From positions 49,618 through 113,617 of the forward strand of contig NZ_FOCI01000010.1 of NCBI RefSeq assembly GCF_900110065.1: 64,000 nt of DNA. The letters are read 5' to 3'. Made by a program: the position numbers and the translations under genes. The stretch's first letter is position 1. Every line of letters begins with the position of its first letter. This document shows positions 6,583-15,219 of this stretch, piece by piece. This DNA is from Loktanella fryxellensis. GTDB taxonomy: Bacteria > Pseudomonadota > Alphaproteobacteria > Rhodobacterales > Rhodobacteraceae. The notes beneath the pieces are model-generated. The model worked only from the letters and a program-made list of their open reading frames with translations. It made no database searches and had not been told where the DNA came from.

Positions 6583-8832
6583 ATGACACAGATCCCCTCC
6601 AAGACCGACATCCTCGCGTTCATTGCCGACAACCCGACGCAATCGGCCAAGCGCGACATCGCCCGCGCTTTCGGCATCAAGGGTGCGGACCGCGTCCTGC
6701 TGAAACAGACATTGCGAGAGATGGCGGCGGAGGGGCACCTCGCGAAACGACGCTCCTCCTACCGCGATGCGGCCAAATTGCCGCCCGTCTCGGTGCTCGA
6801 AGTGCTGGAGGCCGACAGCGATGGTGACCTCTATGCCCGTCCGCTGGAATGGAACGACGCCCTGCCGCCGCCGCGCATCCTGATGGCGCTGCGGTCGGGC
6901 GATCCGGCGCTGGGCACGGGCGACCGCATTCTGGCGCGGCTGACCGAGACGCCGGGCGAGGCGCACGCCTACATGGCCCGCATGATCCGCCGCATCGGCA
7001 GCAATCCGCAGCGCATCCTCGGCATCTTTCGTGCAGGCAGCGAGGGCGGCCGCGTCATGCCCATCGACAAGGGGTCCGACCGCCAGTTCGTCATCAGCGC
7101 CGGTGCCACCGGTGGCGCAAAGGACGGCGAGTTGGTTGAGGCGGAACAGACCGGCCCCAAGGGCCGCATGGGCCTGCCCAAGGCGCGGATCGTCACCCGT
7201 CTGGGGGACCCCGCCGGGCCCCGTGCCGTCAGCCTGATTGCCATCCATCAGCACGGCATCCCCGACCACTTCCCCGACGCCGTCGTGGCCGAGGCGGACG
7301 CGGCCAAGCCCGTGGACATCAAGGGTCGCACCGACCTGCGCGGCCTGCCGCTGCTGACCATCGACCCCGCCGACGCGCGCGACCACGACGACGCTTGCTA
7401 CGTGGATGCCCATGACGACGGCACGTTCACCATCTGGGTCGCCATCGCCGACGTGGCCCATTATGTGACACCGGGGTCGGAGCTTGATCGCGAGGCGCGG
7501 CAGCGCGGCAATTCCACCTATTTCCCCGACCGCGTCGTGCCGATGCTGCCCGACACCCTGTCCGGCGACCTGTGTTCGCTGCACGAAGGCGTGGACCGCC
7601 CCTGCATCGCCGTGGCGATGAAGGTGGACGCGGACGGCAACAAGACCGGCCACACGTTCCACCGCGCCATGATGAATTCGGTCGCCTCACTGACCTACGA
7701 ACAGGCGCAGGCGGCGATGGACGGCACGCCCGATGCGCAGACCGAACCGCTGCTGGAAACGGTCATCACGCCGCTTTACGCCGCCTACGCGGCCCTCGCC
7801 CGCGCCCGCGCCGCGCGGCAACCGCTGGACCTCGACCTGCCCGAACGACGGATCGAGCTCGATGACGACGGCAAGGTCACGGCTGTCAACTTCAAGGACC
7901 GCCTCGACGCGCACCGACTGATCGAGGAGTTCATGGTCCTCGCCAACGTCTGCGCCGCCGAAACGCTGATCGCGCAAAAGGTGCCGCTGCTGTTCCGCGT
8001 GCACGAGGAACCCAGCCCCGAGAAACTCGATGCGCTGCGCGAGGTCGCCGCAGCCTCCGGCCTGACGCTGGCCAAGGGGCAGGTGCTGAAGACGGCGCAT
8101 CTGAACCGGTTGCTATCGCAGGCCCAAGGGACCGACGCGGACGAGCTCATCAACCTCGCCACGCTGCGCAGCATGACGCAGGCCTACTACAACGCGGACA
8201 ATTTCGGCCATTTCGGGCTGGCGCTGCGCAACTACGCGCATTTCACCTCGCCGATCCGGCGCTATTCCGACCTGATCGTGCACCGCGCCCTGATCGCCGC
8301 CCATGGCTGGGGCCGCGACGGGTTGTCGCCGTGGGACATCGAACACCTGAACGACACGGCCAAGATGATCTCAGACACCGAACGCCGGTCGATGGCGGCG
8401 GAACGCGACACGACAGACCGTTACCTCGCCGCGTTCCTGTCAGAACACGTCGGCGCCGAATTCACCGGACGGATCAGCGGCATCGCGCGCTTCGGTGTTT
8501 TCGTCAAACTCGACGGGACCGGCGCCGACGGCATGATCCCGATCCGCAATCTGGGGTCCGAGTATTTCCACTACGACGCCGAAACCCAGACCCTGATGGG
8601 CGCGGACAGCGGCCAGATCATCGGTCTGGGCCAGCGCGCCACCGTGCGACTGACCGAGGCCACGCCCGTCACCGGCGGCCTGATCGTGGAGTTGCTGGAA
8701 CTGGACGGGCGCACCCAGCCCAAGGGGCCGACCGCAGGTCGCGGCAAGCCGCCCCGCTTCCGTCAGGGTGCGGCGAAGAAGAAGTCCGCCAGCACCGCGC
8801 GCAAGGTCAACCGCATCCGCAAGGCGAAGTGA
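6583..8832 (+). CDS. rnr: Ribonuclease R
   Basis: A processive 3'-5' exoribonuclease that degrades structured RNA. 749 residues. An N-terminal winged-helix-like region (residues ~5-60, SKTDILAFIADNPTQ) is followed by cold-shock domains. The RNB catalytic domain contains TIDPADARDHDDACYVD, whose Asp cluster binds the catalytic metals. Next come HFTSPIRRYSDLIVHR near the end of RNB, then an S1 domain (FTGRISGIARFGVFVKLDG) and a basic C-tail (KKKSASTARKVNRIRKAK). The start is ATG at 6583, with AGGTG upstream; an in-frame ATG at 6547 would add 12 residues. A repeat element, not a classical terminator, follows the stop. Confidence 0.96.
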   Translation: MTQIPSKTDILAFIADNPTQSAKRDIARAFGIKGADRVLLKQTLREMAAEGHLAKRRSSYRDAAKLPPVSVLEVLEADSDGDLYARPLEWNDALPPPRILMALRSGDPALGTGDRILARLTETPGEAHAYMARMIRRIGSNPQRILGIFRAGSEGGRVMPIDKGSDRQFVISAGATGGAKDGELVEAEQTGPKGRMGLPKARIVTRLGDPAGPRAVSLIAIHQHGIPDHFPDAVVAEADAAKPVDIKGRTDLRGLPLLTIDPADARDHDDACYVDAHDDGTFTIWVAIADVAHYVTPGSELDREARQRGNSTYFPDRVVPMLPDTLSGDLCSLHEGVDRPCIAVAMKVDADGNKTGHTFHRAMMNSVASLTYEQAQAAMDGTPDAQTEPLLETVITPLYAAYAALARARAARQPLDLDLPERRIELDDDGKVTAVNFKDRLDAHRLIEEFMVLANVCAAETLIAQKVPLLFRVHEEPSPEKLDALREVAAASGLTLAKGQVLKTAHLNRLLSQAQGTDADELINLATLRSMTQAYYNADNFGHFGLALRNYAHFTSPIRRYSDLIVHRALIAAHGWGRDGLSPWDIEHLNDTAKMISDTERRSMAAERDTTDRYLAAFLSEHVGAEFTGRISGIARFGVFVKLDGTGADGMIPIRNLGSEYFHYDAETQTLMGADSGQIIGLGQRATVRLTEATPVTGGLIVELLELDGRTQPKGPTAGRGKPPRFRQGAAKKKSASTARKVNRIRKAK

Positions 8833-8841
8833 AGCTGCCTC

Positions 8842-8869
8842 CGGCGGGAGTATTTGTGGCAAGATGAGG
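8842..8869 (+). repeat. Rhodobacteraceae-type intergenic element, copy 2
   Basis: CGGCGGGAGTATTTGTGGCA, then AGATGAGG, just after the rnr stop. On the reverse strand it reads CCTC..CTT....AAATACTCC, the pattern shared with copies 1 and 3. The position immediately 3' of a stop codon suggests a transcript-end or RNA-stability role (inference). Confidence 0.7.
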
Positions 8870-8940
8870 CGACGGTCGGGGGGCGTCTGTTCGGTCAGAT
8901 CACGGGCAGGGTGGCGCATGCACCCCGCCCATTGTCGATG

Positions 8941-9444
8941 TTACAGACGCGGACCCAGCTCGGCCACGACCTGTGCATAGACCGCACGCTTGAACGGCAC
9001 GATCGCATCGACCAGCTGATCCTTCGGTAGCCATTTCCAGGCCGAGAACTCGGGGTGTTTCGTCTGGATGTCGATGTCGCTGTCGGTGCCGTGAAAGCGG
9101 AACAGGAACCACTTCTGCTCCTGACCGCGATACTTGCCGCCCCAGGCGCGCCCCACCAGTTCCGGCGGCAGTTCATAGCGGATCAGGCCGCGCGTTTCGG
9201 CCTCCAGGCTCACCAGCTTCGACGTGACGCCGGTTTCCTCCCACAACTCGCGCAGTGCTGCGTCCAGCGTCTTTTCGCCGGCGTCCACACCGCCCTGTGG
9301 CATCTGCCAGGCATCGCTGTCACGATCCAGGCGTTGACCCACCCAGACATGGCCGCGCGGGTTCGCCAGCATCACGCCGACGCAGGGGCGATAAGGCAGC
9401 TGTTCGATTTGGTCGACGGTCATGAAATGGCCTTGCGTGTTCAT
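8941..9444 (-). CDS. rppH: RNA pyrophosphohydrolase (Nudix)
   Basis: Removes pyrophosphate from 5'-triphosphate mRNA ends, starting 5'-end-dependent decay. 167 residues. It opens with [20 protein letters not shown], typical of alphaproteobacterial RppH/IalA proteins. The Nudix box GX5EX7REUXEEXGU is complete ([14 protein letters not shown], then RELWEETGV). The conserved KWFLFRFHG and FSAWKWLP segments follow. The start at 9444 has AAAGGA eight bases upstream; an in-frame ATG at 9423 with AAGG upstream is a credible alternative giving 160 residues. It is convergent with rnr, pairing two RNA-decay enzymes. Confidence 0.94.
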   Translation of the reverse strand: MNTQGHFMTVDQIEQLPYRPCVGVMLANPRGHVWVGQRLDRDSDAWQMPQGGVDAGEKTLDAALRELWEETGVTSKLVSLEAETRGLIRYELPPELVGRAWGGKYRGQEQKWFLFRFHGTDSDIDIQTKHPEFSAWKWLPKDQLVDAIVPFKRAVYAQVVAELGPRL

Positions 9445-9493
9445 CGCGGTGGTTCCTTTCGTTGCAGGCCCATCCTGCGCGAAAGCTGCCGCG

Positions 9494-9988
9494 TTAAGCG
9501 ATAACAAGACGTGTGTTATGCTGTATCCGGGGCGCAATCCATCGCAGATCGGCCCGGCGCAAACCGATGCATCCCGCCGTGGGACGCCCCGGACCGCGCC
9601 ATTGATGGACAAAGATCGCGGACCCCCGCCCCTTGACCGGATAGGGCCAGTTCCAGTTCGTCAGGATCACGATGTCATACATCGGATCTGCGCGCCGCAG
9701 CACCTCGTGACCAAAGGCATGCGGTGCCCGCACCATCATGTTGTAATCCGGATCGCGAACGTCGTCAGACCACAGATCGGACGGCCCGATGGGCAGCGCC
9801 CAGTCGGCGGGCCGCCCCATGCGGTCGCGCCGATACAGCATGCCCACGATGCCGTGCACGCCGCGCGGTGTGGCCCCATCGCCTTCGCACTTGGCGTCGG
9901 TCAGCCCGCCGCGCCCGATGGTGCGGGGAAACCGCCGCCCCAGAAACCGCACATGCGTCCGCATGACGACCAGATCGGTTGCCTTCAT
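9494..9988 (-). CDS. L,D-transpeptidase (YkuD-type) family protein
   Basis: 164 residues. The catalytic signature is present: the His of FVHQWRGPG, then [10 protein letters not shown], which matches the S/TxGC(I/V) active-site Cys motif of YkuD L,D-transpeptidases (peptidoglycan 3-3 cross-linking or lipoprotein attachment). The opening [21 protein letters not shown] is a short beta strand set without an obvious signal peptide, as in the small alphaproteobacterial class. The ATG at 9988 is preceded by GAGGAGGGG, which belongs to the repeat element between this gene and ribA. It probably follows ribA on the same transcript, 52 bases downstream. Confidence 0.85.
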   Translation of the reverse strand: MKATDLVVMRTHVRFLGRRFPRTIGRGGLTDAKCEGDGATPRGVHGIVGMLYRRDRMGRPADWALPIGPSDLWSDDVRDPDYNMMVRAPHAFGHEVLRRADPMYDIVILTNWNWPYPVKGRGSAIFVHQWRGPGRPTAGCIGLRRADLRWIAPRIQHNTRLVIA

Positions 9989-9993
9989 GCGCC

Positions 9994-10031
9994 CCTCCTC
10001 GCTTTTTGAAAAATACTCCCCCGCGGGAGGC
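9994..10031 (-). repeat. Rhodobacteraceae-type intergenic element, copy 3, carrying the downstream Shine-Dalgarno
   Basis: Between the ribA stop and the L,D-transpeptidase start. The plus strand reads CCTCGCTTTTTGAAAAATAC, then TCCCCCGCGGGAGG; it shares 22-23 bases with copy 1 with two mismatches. On the transcribed strand it gives a GC dyad, GGGAGTATTT, and an end GAGGAGG that acts as the ribosome-binding site of the next gene. Confidence 0.75.
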
Positions 10032-10040
10032 GTCCGCCCC

Positions 10041-11111
10041 TCACAGCAGATGACCCGACTTCGCGGCCTTCGTGGCCAGATACGCATGGTTGTGGGCATT
10101 CTCGCCGACCGCCAGCGGCACCCGTTCGACCACGGCGATGCCAGAGGCCTGCATGCGTGCGATCTTGGCGGGGTTGTTGGTCAGTAGGCGCACGGCGGCA
10201 AACCCCATCTGCCGCAGGATCGCGGCCCCGATACGGAAATCCCGTTCGTCGTCGTGAAACCCCAACCGGTGATTCGCCTCGACCGTGTCGAAGCCCTGAT
10301 CCTGCAGGGCATAGGCGCGCATCTTGTTGGCCAGCCCGATCCCGCGTCCTTCCTGGTTCAGATACAGAAGAATGCCGTGCCCCTCCTGTCCCATCCGCCC
10401 GAGTGCCGCGCGGAGTTGCGGTCCGCAGTCGCACTTCAGCGACCCCAGCAGGTCGCCGGTAAAGCAGGCCGAGTGCAGCCGTGCCAGCACGGGGGCATTG
10501 CGGTCGGGCTGGCCGATCTCGACGGCGTAGTGCTCCTCTCCGCCATCGGCGGGGCGGAAGACGTGCAGACGCCCTGCCTCGGACACCGACAGGGGCAGGC
10601 GGGCGCTGACGATGGATTGCAGGGGCGACAGATCCGTGGCCCGCGCCGCAGCCCCGTCCACCACGGTCAACCCGTGCCGCGCGGCAAAACCTGCCGCGTC
10701 GTCCACGGACGCGATGACGGCGGCCGGTAGCAGGCGGGAGGACTTGCACAGGGCGACGGCGGCGCGGGCCAGATCGGCAGGGCCGTCGCGCAGGCCCTGC
10801 AGCGGTCCCTTCATCGGGTTGCGCAGATCGCCCGCTGGATCGGCGAGGCCGCGCACCCAGCCCGCATCCGCGTCGCGCGGCATGGCGATGCGTGCGACGT
10901 CGCCGTCATAGGCCGCGACCTTCAGCGTGGCCGCGCGCCAGTCGGTGATCGCCATGCAGGCATCCAGACCCAGCATCAGGGCCAGCCGGTCGGCGTTCAG
11001 CGTCTCCGCCGCGACCATCACACCTGCACCGGCCACCACCACGGGCACGCCCATGCGCAAGTCGGCCCGCGCCCGCGCCAGTCGTTCGGTGCCATCTGGT
11101 GTAAAGCCCAT
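10041..11111 (-). CDS. ribA: GTP cyclohydrolase II with a degenerate RibB-like N-terminal domain
   Basis: 356 residues. The C-terminal ~200 residues are GTP cyclohydrolase II, the first step of riboflavin synthesis. Zn ligands are in HSACFTGDLLGSLKCDCG, the GTP loop is NQEGRGIGL (often RQEGRGIGL), and LLTNNPAKI follows. The N-terminal ~150 residues (GVPVVVAGAGVMVAAETLNA, DRLALMLG) align by eye with the start of 3,4-dihydroxybutanone-phosphate synthase, but the acidic catalytic DxxRENEGD stretch is missing. This half is therefore probably a non-catalytic relic of a RibBA fusion. The ATG has AGGATG upstream. A separate ribB must exist elsewhere if the organism is prototrophic. Confidence 0.9.
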   Translation of the reverse strand: MGFTPDGTERLARARADLRMGVPVVVAGAGVMVAAETLNADRLALMLGLDACMAITDWRAATLKVAAYDGDVARIAMPRDADAGWVRGLADPAGDLRNPMKGPLQGLRDGPADLARAAVALCKSSRLLPAAVIASVDDAAGFAARHGLTVVDGAAARATDLSPLQSIVSARLPLSVSEAGRLHVFRPADGGEEHYAVEIGQPDRNAPVLARLHSACFTGDLLGSLKCDCGPQLRAALGRMGQEGHGILLYLNQEGRGIGLANKMRAYALQDQGFDTVEANHRLGFHDDERDFRIGAAILRQMGFAAVRLLTNNPAKIARMQASGIAVVERVPLAVGENAHNHAYLATKAAKSGHLL

Positions 11112-11285
11112 GCGGGTCGCATCCTGTCTGCTTTGTGCCGATCTAGGCGCTGCCGGGTCTAGGCGCTACTGCGCCCGATTGAAACATTCCGCGGGAAATC
11201 ACACGTCCGTGTGAACCTTTTGCAGCACAACTTGTTGATGTCGTGACTGCAACACATCTGAGATGAGAGCAATCTGGAGGTTGTC

Positions 11286-11972
11286 ATGGCGCAATTGAAG
11301 AAGATCCTGCTGGTGGACGACGACACCGACCTGCGCGAGGCGCTGGGCGAGCAGTTGTTGATGACCGAAGATTTCGACGTGTTCGAGGCCGACGACGGCG
11401 CAAGCGCCATGACCAAGGCCAAGGAACAGCTGTACGATCTGATCATCCTCGATGTCGGCCTGCCCGACACCGACGGGCGCGAGCTGTGCCGCCTGATGCG
11501 CAAACAGGGGGTGAAATGCCCGATCATCATGCTGACGGCGCAGGACAGCGATGCGGACACAATCTATGGCCTCGACGCCGGGGCCAACGACTATGTCAGC
11601 AAGCCGTTCAAGTTTCCCGTCCTGCTGGCCCGCATTCGCAGCCAGCTGCGCACGCACGAACAGTCCGAGGACGCGGTGTTCCAGCTGGGGCCGTACACGT
11701 TCCGTCCGGCGCAGAAGATGCTGGTGACCGAAGACGACAAGAAGGTGCGGTTGACCGAGAAGGAAACCAACATCCTCAAGTACCTCTATCGGGCCGCCAA
11801 TGGCGTGGTCGCCCGCGACGTGCTGCTGCACGAGGTCTGGGGATACAACGCCGGTGTGACGACTCACACGCTGGAAACCCACATCTATCGCCTGCGGCAA
11901 AAGATCGAGCCGGATCCGTCGCACGCGCGGTTGCTGGTGACGGAACAGGGCGGCTATCGTCTGGTGGCCTGA
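11286..11972 (+). CDS. cenR: OmpR/PhoB-family response regulator, CenR-like
   Basis: 228 residues. Receiver domain: acidic pocket DDD at 11-13, phospho-Asp56 in LIILDVGLP, Thr in MLTAQD and Lys in VSKPF. A winged-helix DNA-binding domain follows (residues ~125-228: VRLTEKETNILKYLYRAANG, THTLETHIYRLRQKIE, EQGGYRL). The N-terminus (LKKILLVDDD...EDFDVFEADDG) resembles the alphaproteobacterial regulator CenR, which controls envelope functions and is essential in some species. No kinase gene is adjacent, as expected for an orphan. CTGGAGG lies six bases before the ATG. The CenR assignment is by memory of sequence and could be another orphan OmpR-type regulator. Confidence 0.9.
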   Translation: MAQLKKILLVDDDTDLREALGEQLLMTEDFDVFEADDGASAMTKAKEQLYDLIILDVGLPDTDGRELCRLMRKQGVKCPIIMLTAQDSDADTIYGLDAGANDYVSKPFKFPVLLARIRSQLRTHEQSEDAVFQLGPYTFRPAQKMLVTEDDKKVRLTEKETNILKYLYRAANGVVARDVLLHEVWGYNAGVTTHTLETHIYRLRQKIEPDPSHARLLVTEQGGYRLVA

Positions 11973-12072
11973 CGCCTTGGGATGACCGGCATTGACCCGT
12001 CCCACCGGGCGGGTCATGCCTGCGAAAGCCAACGGCGCGGATGACCCGGCCGGTCGCCCGGAAGCCGCACTA

Positions 12073-12969
12073 ATGACACCCTACACGCCGGCAGCCACCG
12101 CCATGGATGCGCAGTCCAACCTGCGCGGCAGCCTCTGGATGATCGCTGCGATGGCATTCTTTGCCTTCGAGGATACGGTTATCAAGACCGCGTCGGCGAC
12201 CATCCCCGTCGGGCAGGTGCTGATCGTCTTCGGGCTTGGTGGGGCGATCGTGTTCGCCGCCCTCGCCAGGGCCGGGGGGCAGCCGCTGTTCACCCGCGAC
12301 GTGTTGGCCCCCGCAATGCGCATCCGCGTCGTTTTCGAGGTGACGGGGCGCCTGTTCTATATATTGGCCATCGCGCTGATCCCGCTGTCGGCAGCGACGG
12401 TGATCCTGCAGGCGACACCTTTGGTCGTCGTCGCGGGCGCAGCACTGGTTTTCGGCGAACGGGTCGGCTGGCAGCGCTGGGCGGCCATTCCGATCGGATT
12501 GTCCGGCGTCCTCTTGATCCTGCAACCCGGCACCGAGAGTTTCACACTGCCGTCCGTGCTGGCCGTGATCGGCATGATCGGTTTCGCCGGGCGCGATCTG
12601 GCCAGCCGTGCCGCACCGGCGACGCTGGGCACGCAGGTCCTTGGCTTCTACGGCTTCGTCGCCGTCACCATTGCAGGCACGGCGTTTGCCCTGTGGCAGG
12701 GGGCGGCGTTCGTCGTGCCGGGACGGACCGCAGCCGCGTGCCTTGCTGCAGCGGTCGTCGTGGGCGTCGCGGCCTATGCCTGCCTGATGAAGGCGATGCG
12801 CACCGGCGATGTGTCTGCCGTCACACCGTTCCGCTATACCCGGCTGCTGTTCGGCGTGGCCCTTGGCGTTCTGATCTTCGACGAGGCGCTGACGCCCGCA
12901 ACGCTGGCGGGGTCGGGGCTGATCGTGCTGTCGGGCCTGCTCATTCGGCTGCGCAGGCGTGCGGCCTGA
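12073..12969 (+). CDS. EamA/DMT-superfamily transporter
   Basis: 298 residues with ten hydrophobic segments in two EamA repeats: GSLWMIAAMAFFAFEDTVIK opens the first, PSVLAVIGMIGFAGRDLAS the second. The closing LAGSGLIVLSGLLIRLRRR is typical. DMT proteins export or import small metabolites; the substrate cannot be told from sequence. The start at 12073 leaves a short polar N-tail; an in-frame ATG at 11992 overlaps a region without coding character. It lies about 100 bases after the CenR-like regulator on the same strand and 73 bases before the rhodanese gene. Confidence 0.88.
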   Translation: MTPYTPAATAMDAQSNLRGSLWMIAAMAFFAFEDTVIKTASATIPVGQVLIVFGLGGAIVFAALARAGGQPLFTRDVLAPAMRIRVVFEVTGRLFYILAIALIPLSAATVILQATPLVVVAGAALVFGERVGWQRWAAIPIGLSGVLLILQPGTESFTLPSVLAVIGMIGFAGRDLASRAAPATLGTQVLGFYGFVAVTIAGTAFALWQGAAFVVPGRTAAACLAAAVVVGVAAYACLMKAMRTGDVSAVTPFRYTRLLFGVALGVLIFDEALTPATLAGSGLIVLSGLLIRLRRRAA

Positions 12970-13042
12970 CCGACAGGTCCACCTTTGCCGGGGGCCGGGA
13001 CGCGCTATGTCATGCGGCAGCCGACACCAAAGGAGCAATCTG

Positions 13043-13426
13043 ATGACGAAGACCGCAAAAGACTACCTCGACGCCGCGAACGCCGAGATCACACGCATTC
13101 CGACCGCTGACGCCATCAAGGCACATGGGTCGGACGACGGTGGCATCTGGATCGACGTGCGCGACAGCGGCGACATTGCCAAGACCGGCACGATCAAGGG
13201 CGCAAAGCGCGTACCCCGTGGGTTCATGGAGTTTGCAGCTGATCCCGCGTCGCCCTATCACAAGGATTTCATGCAGCCCGATGCGAAGTATTACCTCGTC
13301 TGCGGTGCCGGTGGTCAAGCGGCGCTGGCCGGCAAGACGTTGAAGGAAATGGGCTATACGGACGTGACCAACGTCGGTGGCGTGCCCGACTGGAAAGAGG
13401 CCGGCGGCCCGACCGAAGACGCCTAA
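13043..13426 (+). CDS. Rhodanese-like sulfurtransferase
   Basis: 127 residues, one rhodanese domain. The family features are GGIWIDVRDSGDIAKTGTIK (CH2A-like), AKRVPRGFMEF and the active-site loop YYLVCGAGGQAAL, with the persulfide-forming Cys followed by a loop lacking the usual terminal Arg. VGGVPDWKEAG closes the domain. Such proteins move sulfane sulfur between thiols. AAAGGAG lies seven bases before the ATG. The stop codon is shared with the convergent TauE/SafE gene through CTAA at 13423-13426; a sulfurtransferase opposite a sulfite/sulfonate-type exporter suggests linked sulfur function. Confidence 0.88.
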   Translation: MTKTAKDYLDAANAEITRIPTADAIKAHGSDDGGIWIDVRDSGDIAKTGTIKGAKRVPRGFMEFAADPASPYHKDFMQPDAKYYLVCGAGGQAALAGKTLKEMGYTDVTNVGGVPDWKEAGGPTEDA

Positions 13427-14190
13427 GCCTCGACCCACATCTGCCAGAGCAGCCGCAACGCAAGCGCCGTTGCGGCTGTCACCAGAACCGGTTTGATCAG
13501 CCGCGATCCGACCCGCATCGCCAGTTTCGATCCGACCCAAGCCCCTGCGACCTGTGCGGCGCCCATGGCCAGCCCCACGCCCCACCACGGTGTCGCCACC
13601 ACCGCATAGGTGGCGATGCCGCCAAGGTTCGAGGCGAAATTCAGCAGTTTCGTATGCGCCGTGGCCCGCAGGACGCCGTAACCCGCCAGCCCCACGAAAC
13701 CGAGCATGTAGAACGCCCCCGCCCCCGGTCCGATCAGCCCGTCATAGAACGCGACCAGCGGCACCACCGTCAGGGCAAACACACCCGGTGCGATCCGTTG
13801 TGCGCGGTCCACGTCGTTCAGTCCAGGTTTCAGCGCAAAGAACAGCGCGATGCCGATCAGCAGGACAGGCAGCCCCAGACGGATCACATCGACCGGCAGC
13901 GACGAGGTCAGCAGCGCACCGACCACAGCGGCGCCGAATGCGATCAGCGCCGACCGTCCCTGCGTGCGCAGGTCCACATGACCGCCACGCGCATAGGCGA
14001 TGGCGGCCATGCCCGCGCCGAACACGCCCTGCACCTTGTTCGTGGCGATGGCCGTCACGGGGGGCGCACCGGCCAGCACCAGCACGGGCAGGGTGATCAG
14101 GCCGCCACCACCGGCGATGGAATCGACCACACCGGCGACGAAGGCCGCCAGCATCAGCCACATCAGGACATCGGTGGCAACCTCGAACAT
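13423..14190 (-). CDS. TauE/SafE-family permease
   Basis: 255 residues, about eight membrane helices. The family mark at the N-terminus is clear (AAFVAGVVDSIAGGGGLITLP, then TNKVQGVFGAGMAAIAYAR). The second half repeats the glycine-rich pattern (FYDGLIGPGAGAFYMLGFVG, THTKLLNFASNLGGIATY-like). TauE/SafE proteins move sulfite, sulfoacetate or other organosulfonates across the inner membrane; the exact substrate is open. Its ATG overlaps the serB stop by one base (TGATG), so it is probably expressed from the serB transcript. Confidence 0.9.
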   Translation of the reverse strand: MFEVATDVLMWLMLAAFVAGVVDSIAGGGGLITLPVLVLAGAPPVTAIATNKVQGVFGAGMAAIAYARGGHVDLRTQGRSALIAFGAAVVGALLTSSLPVDVIRLGLPVLLIGIALFFALKPGLNDVDRAQRIAPGVFALTVVPLVAFYDGLIGPGAGAFYMLGFVGLAGYGVLRATAHTKLLNFASNLGGIATYAVVATPWWGVGLAMGAAQVAGAWVGSKLAMRVGSRLIKPVLVTAATALALRLLWQMWVEA

Positions 14191-15059
14191 CAGGTGACGA
14201 AATCGCTGCGGGCATAACCCTGGATGAACAGCAACGCCGTCAGGTCGCCGTGATTGATCCGCACGTCGCATTCCGCCTGCACGGCGAGTTTCGCGTGCAG
14301 GGCGACCCCGGTGCCCGCACGTCCCAGCATCCCCAGATCGTTGGCCCCGTCGCCGACGGCCAGAACGTCGCCCACTGACAGGCCCAGCCGCGCCGTGATC
14401 TCCTCCAGCGCGTTGACCTTGGCCTGACGGCCCAGGATGGGGCGGCCCACGTCGCCGGTCAGGTGGCCATCCGCCGCTAGCAGCGTGTTGGCACGGTGTT
14501 CATCGAACCCCAGCGCCGCCGCGATGCGCGCGGTAAAGGCCGTGAACCCACCAGACACCAGCGCCGCGTGACCGCCATGCGCCTTCATCGTCTGCACCAG
14601 CTCGTATCCGCCCGGCATCATCTGGATCCGGGTGTCGAGGACGTGGCCGATGATCGCCTCCGGCAGACCCTTCAGCAGCCCCACCCGCTCGATCAGTGCC
14701 GCCTCGAAATCGATCTCGCCGTTCATCGCGCGGGCCGTGATCGCGGCGACATGGGCACCGACGCCCGCCTCGGCGGCCAGTTCGTCGATGCATTCCTGCC
14801 GGATCATGGTGCTGTCCATGTCGGCCAGCAGCATCCGCTTGGCGCGACCTTCGGTGGGTTGCACCACAAGATCGACGCCCATCGCCTGCAGGTCGTCCCA
14901 TGCGGTCCAGCGGGTGTCGGGCAGGGCAGGCATGGCGAAACAGGCGGCCTCGGCCGGCGAAAGCCAGACGGGGGTATCGCCGCCCCAGGCGGCACGCAGG
15001 TTGTCCACCAGCGGCGCGGTCAGAAGTCCGGGTGCAGCGATCAGGGTCGTCGTGAACAT
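14190..15059 (-). CDS. serB: Phosphoserine phosphatase
   Basis: Final step of serine synthesis: O-phosphoserine to serine. 289 residues. The HAD motifs are all present: LLADMDSTM (nucleophile and acid/base Asp), LVSGGFTAFT (motif II Ser), KVNALE (motif III Lys) and AVGDGANDLGML (metal Asp). A ~75-residue N-terminal domain of the longer SerB class precedes them. The start is ATG at 15059; a GTG at 15077 would add six residues. About 340 bases upstream separate it from the divergent kinase block, part of which may hold a small gene. Confidence 0.95.
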   Translation of the reverse strand: MFTTTLIAAPGLLTAPLVDNLRAAWGGDTPVWLSPAEAACFAMPALPDTRWTAWDDLQAMGVDLVVQPTEGRAKRMLLADMDSTMIRQECIDELAAEAGVGAHVAAITARAMNGEIDFEAALIERVGLLKGLPEAIIGHVLDTRIQMMPGGYELVQTMKAHGGHAALVSGGFTAFTARIAAALGFDEHRANTLLAADGHLTGDVGRPILGRQAKVNALEEITARLGLSVGDVLAVGDGANDLGMLGRAGTGVALHAKLAVQAECDVRINHGDLTALLFIQGYARSDFVT

Positions 15060-15165
15060 GGGATGCGGCCTTTGCACGGGATTGCCTTCTGCTAGCCTGT
15101 TTGCAGGTCGCGCGAAAGGGCGCGGCGTCGGGACGTCAACCTCTGACCGCCGCCGTGGCCGAAGC

Positions 15166-15193
15166 TTGACGTATGGTCATCGTACGCTAACTT
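15166..15193 (+). promoter_or_regulatory. Candidate promoter for the kinase block
   Basis: TTGACG at 15166, then 16 bases to TAACTT (17 to AACTTT), about 30 bases upstream of a well-placed Shine-Dalgarno. The -10 is a poor match. In the 342 bases between serB and the kinase gene this is the only promoter-like pair I see. Confidence 0.3.
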
Positions 15194-15219
15194 TTCTCTA
15201 GTTGCATCAAGGGGGTGGA

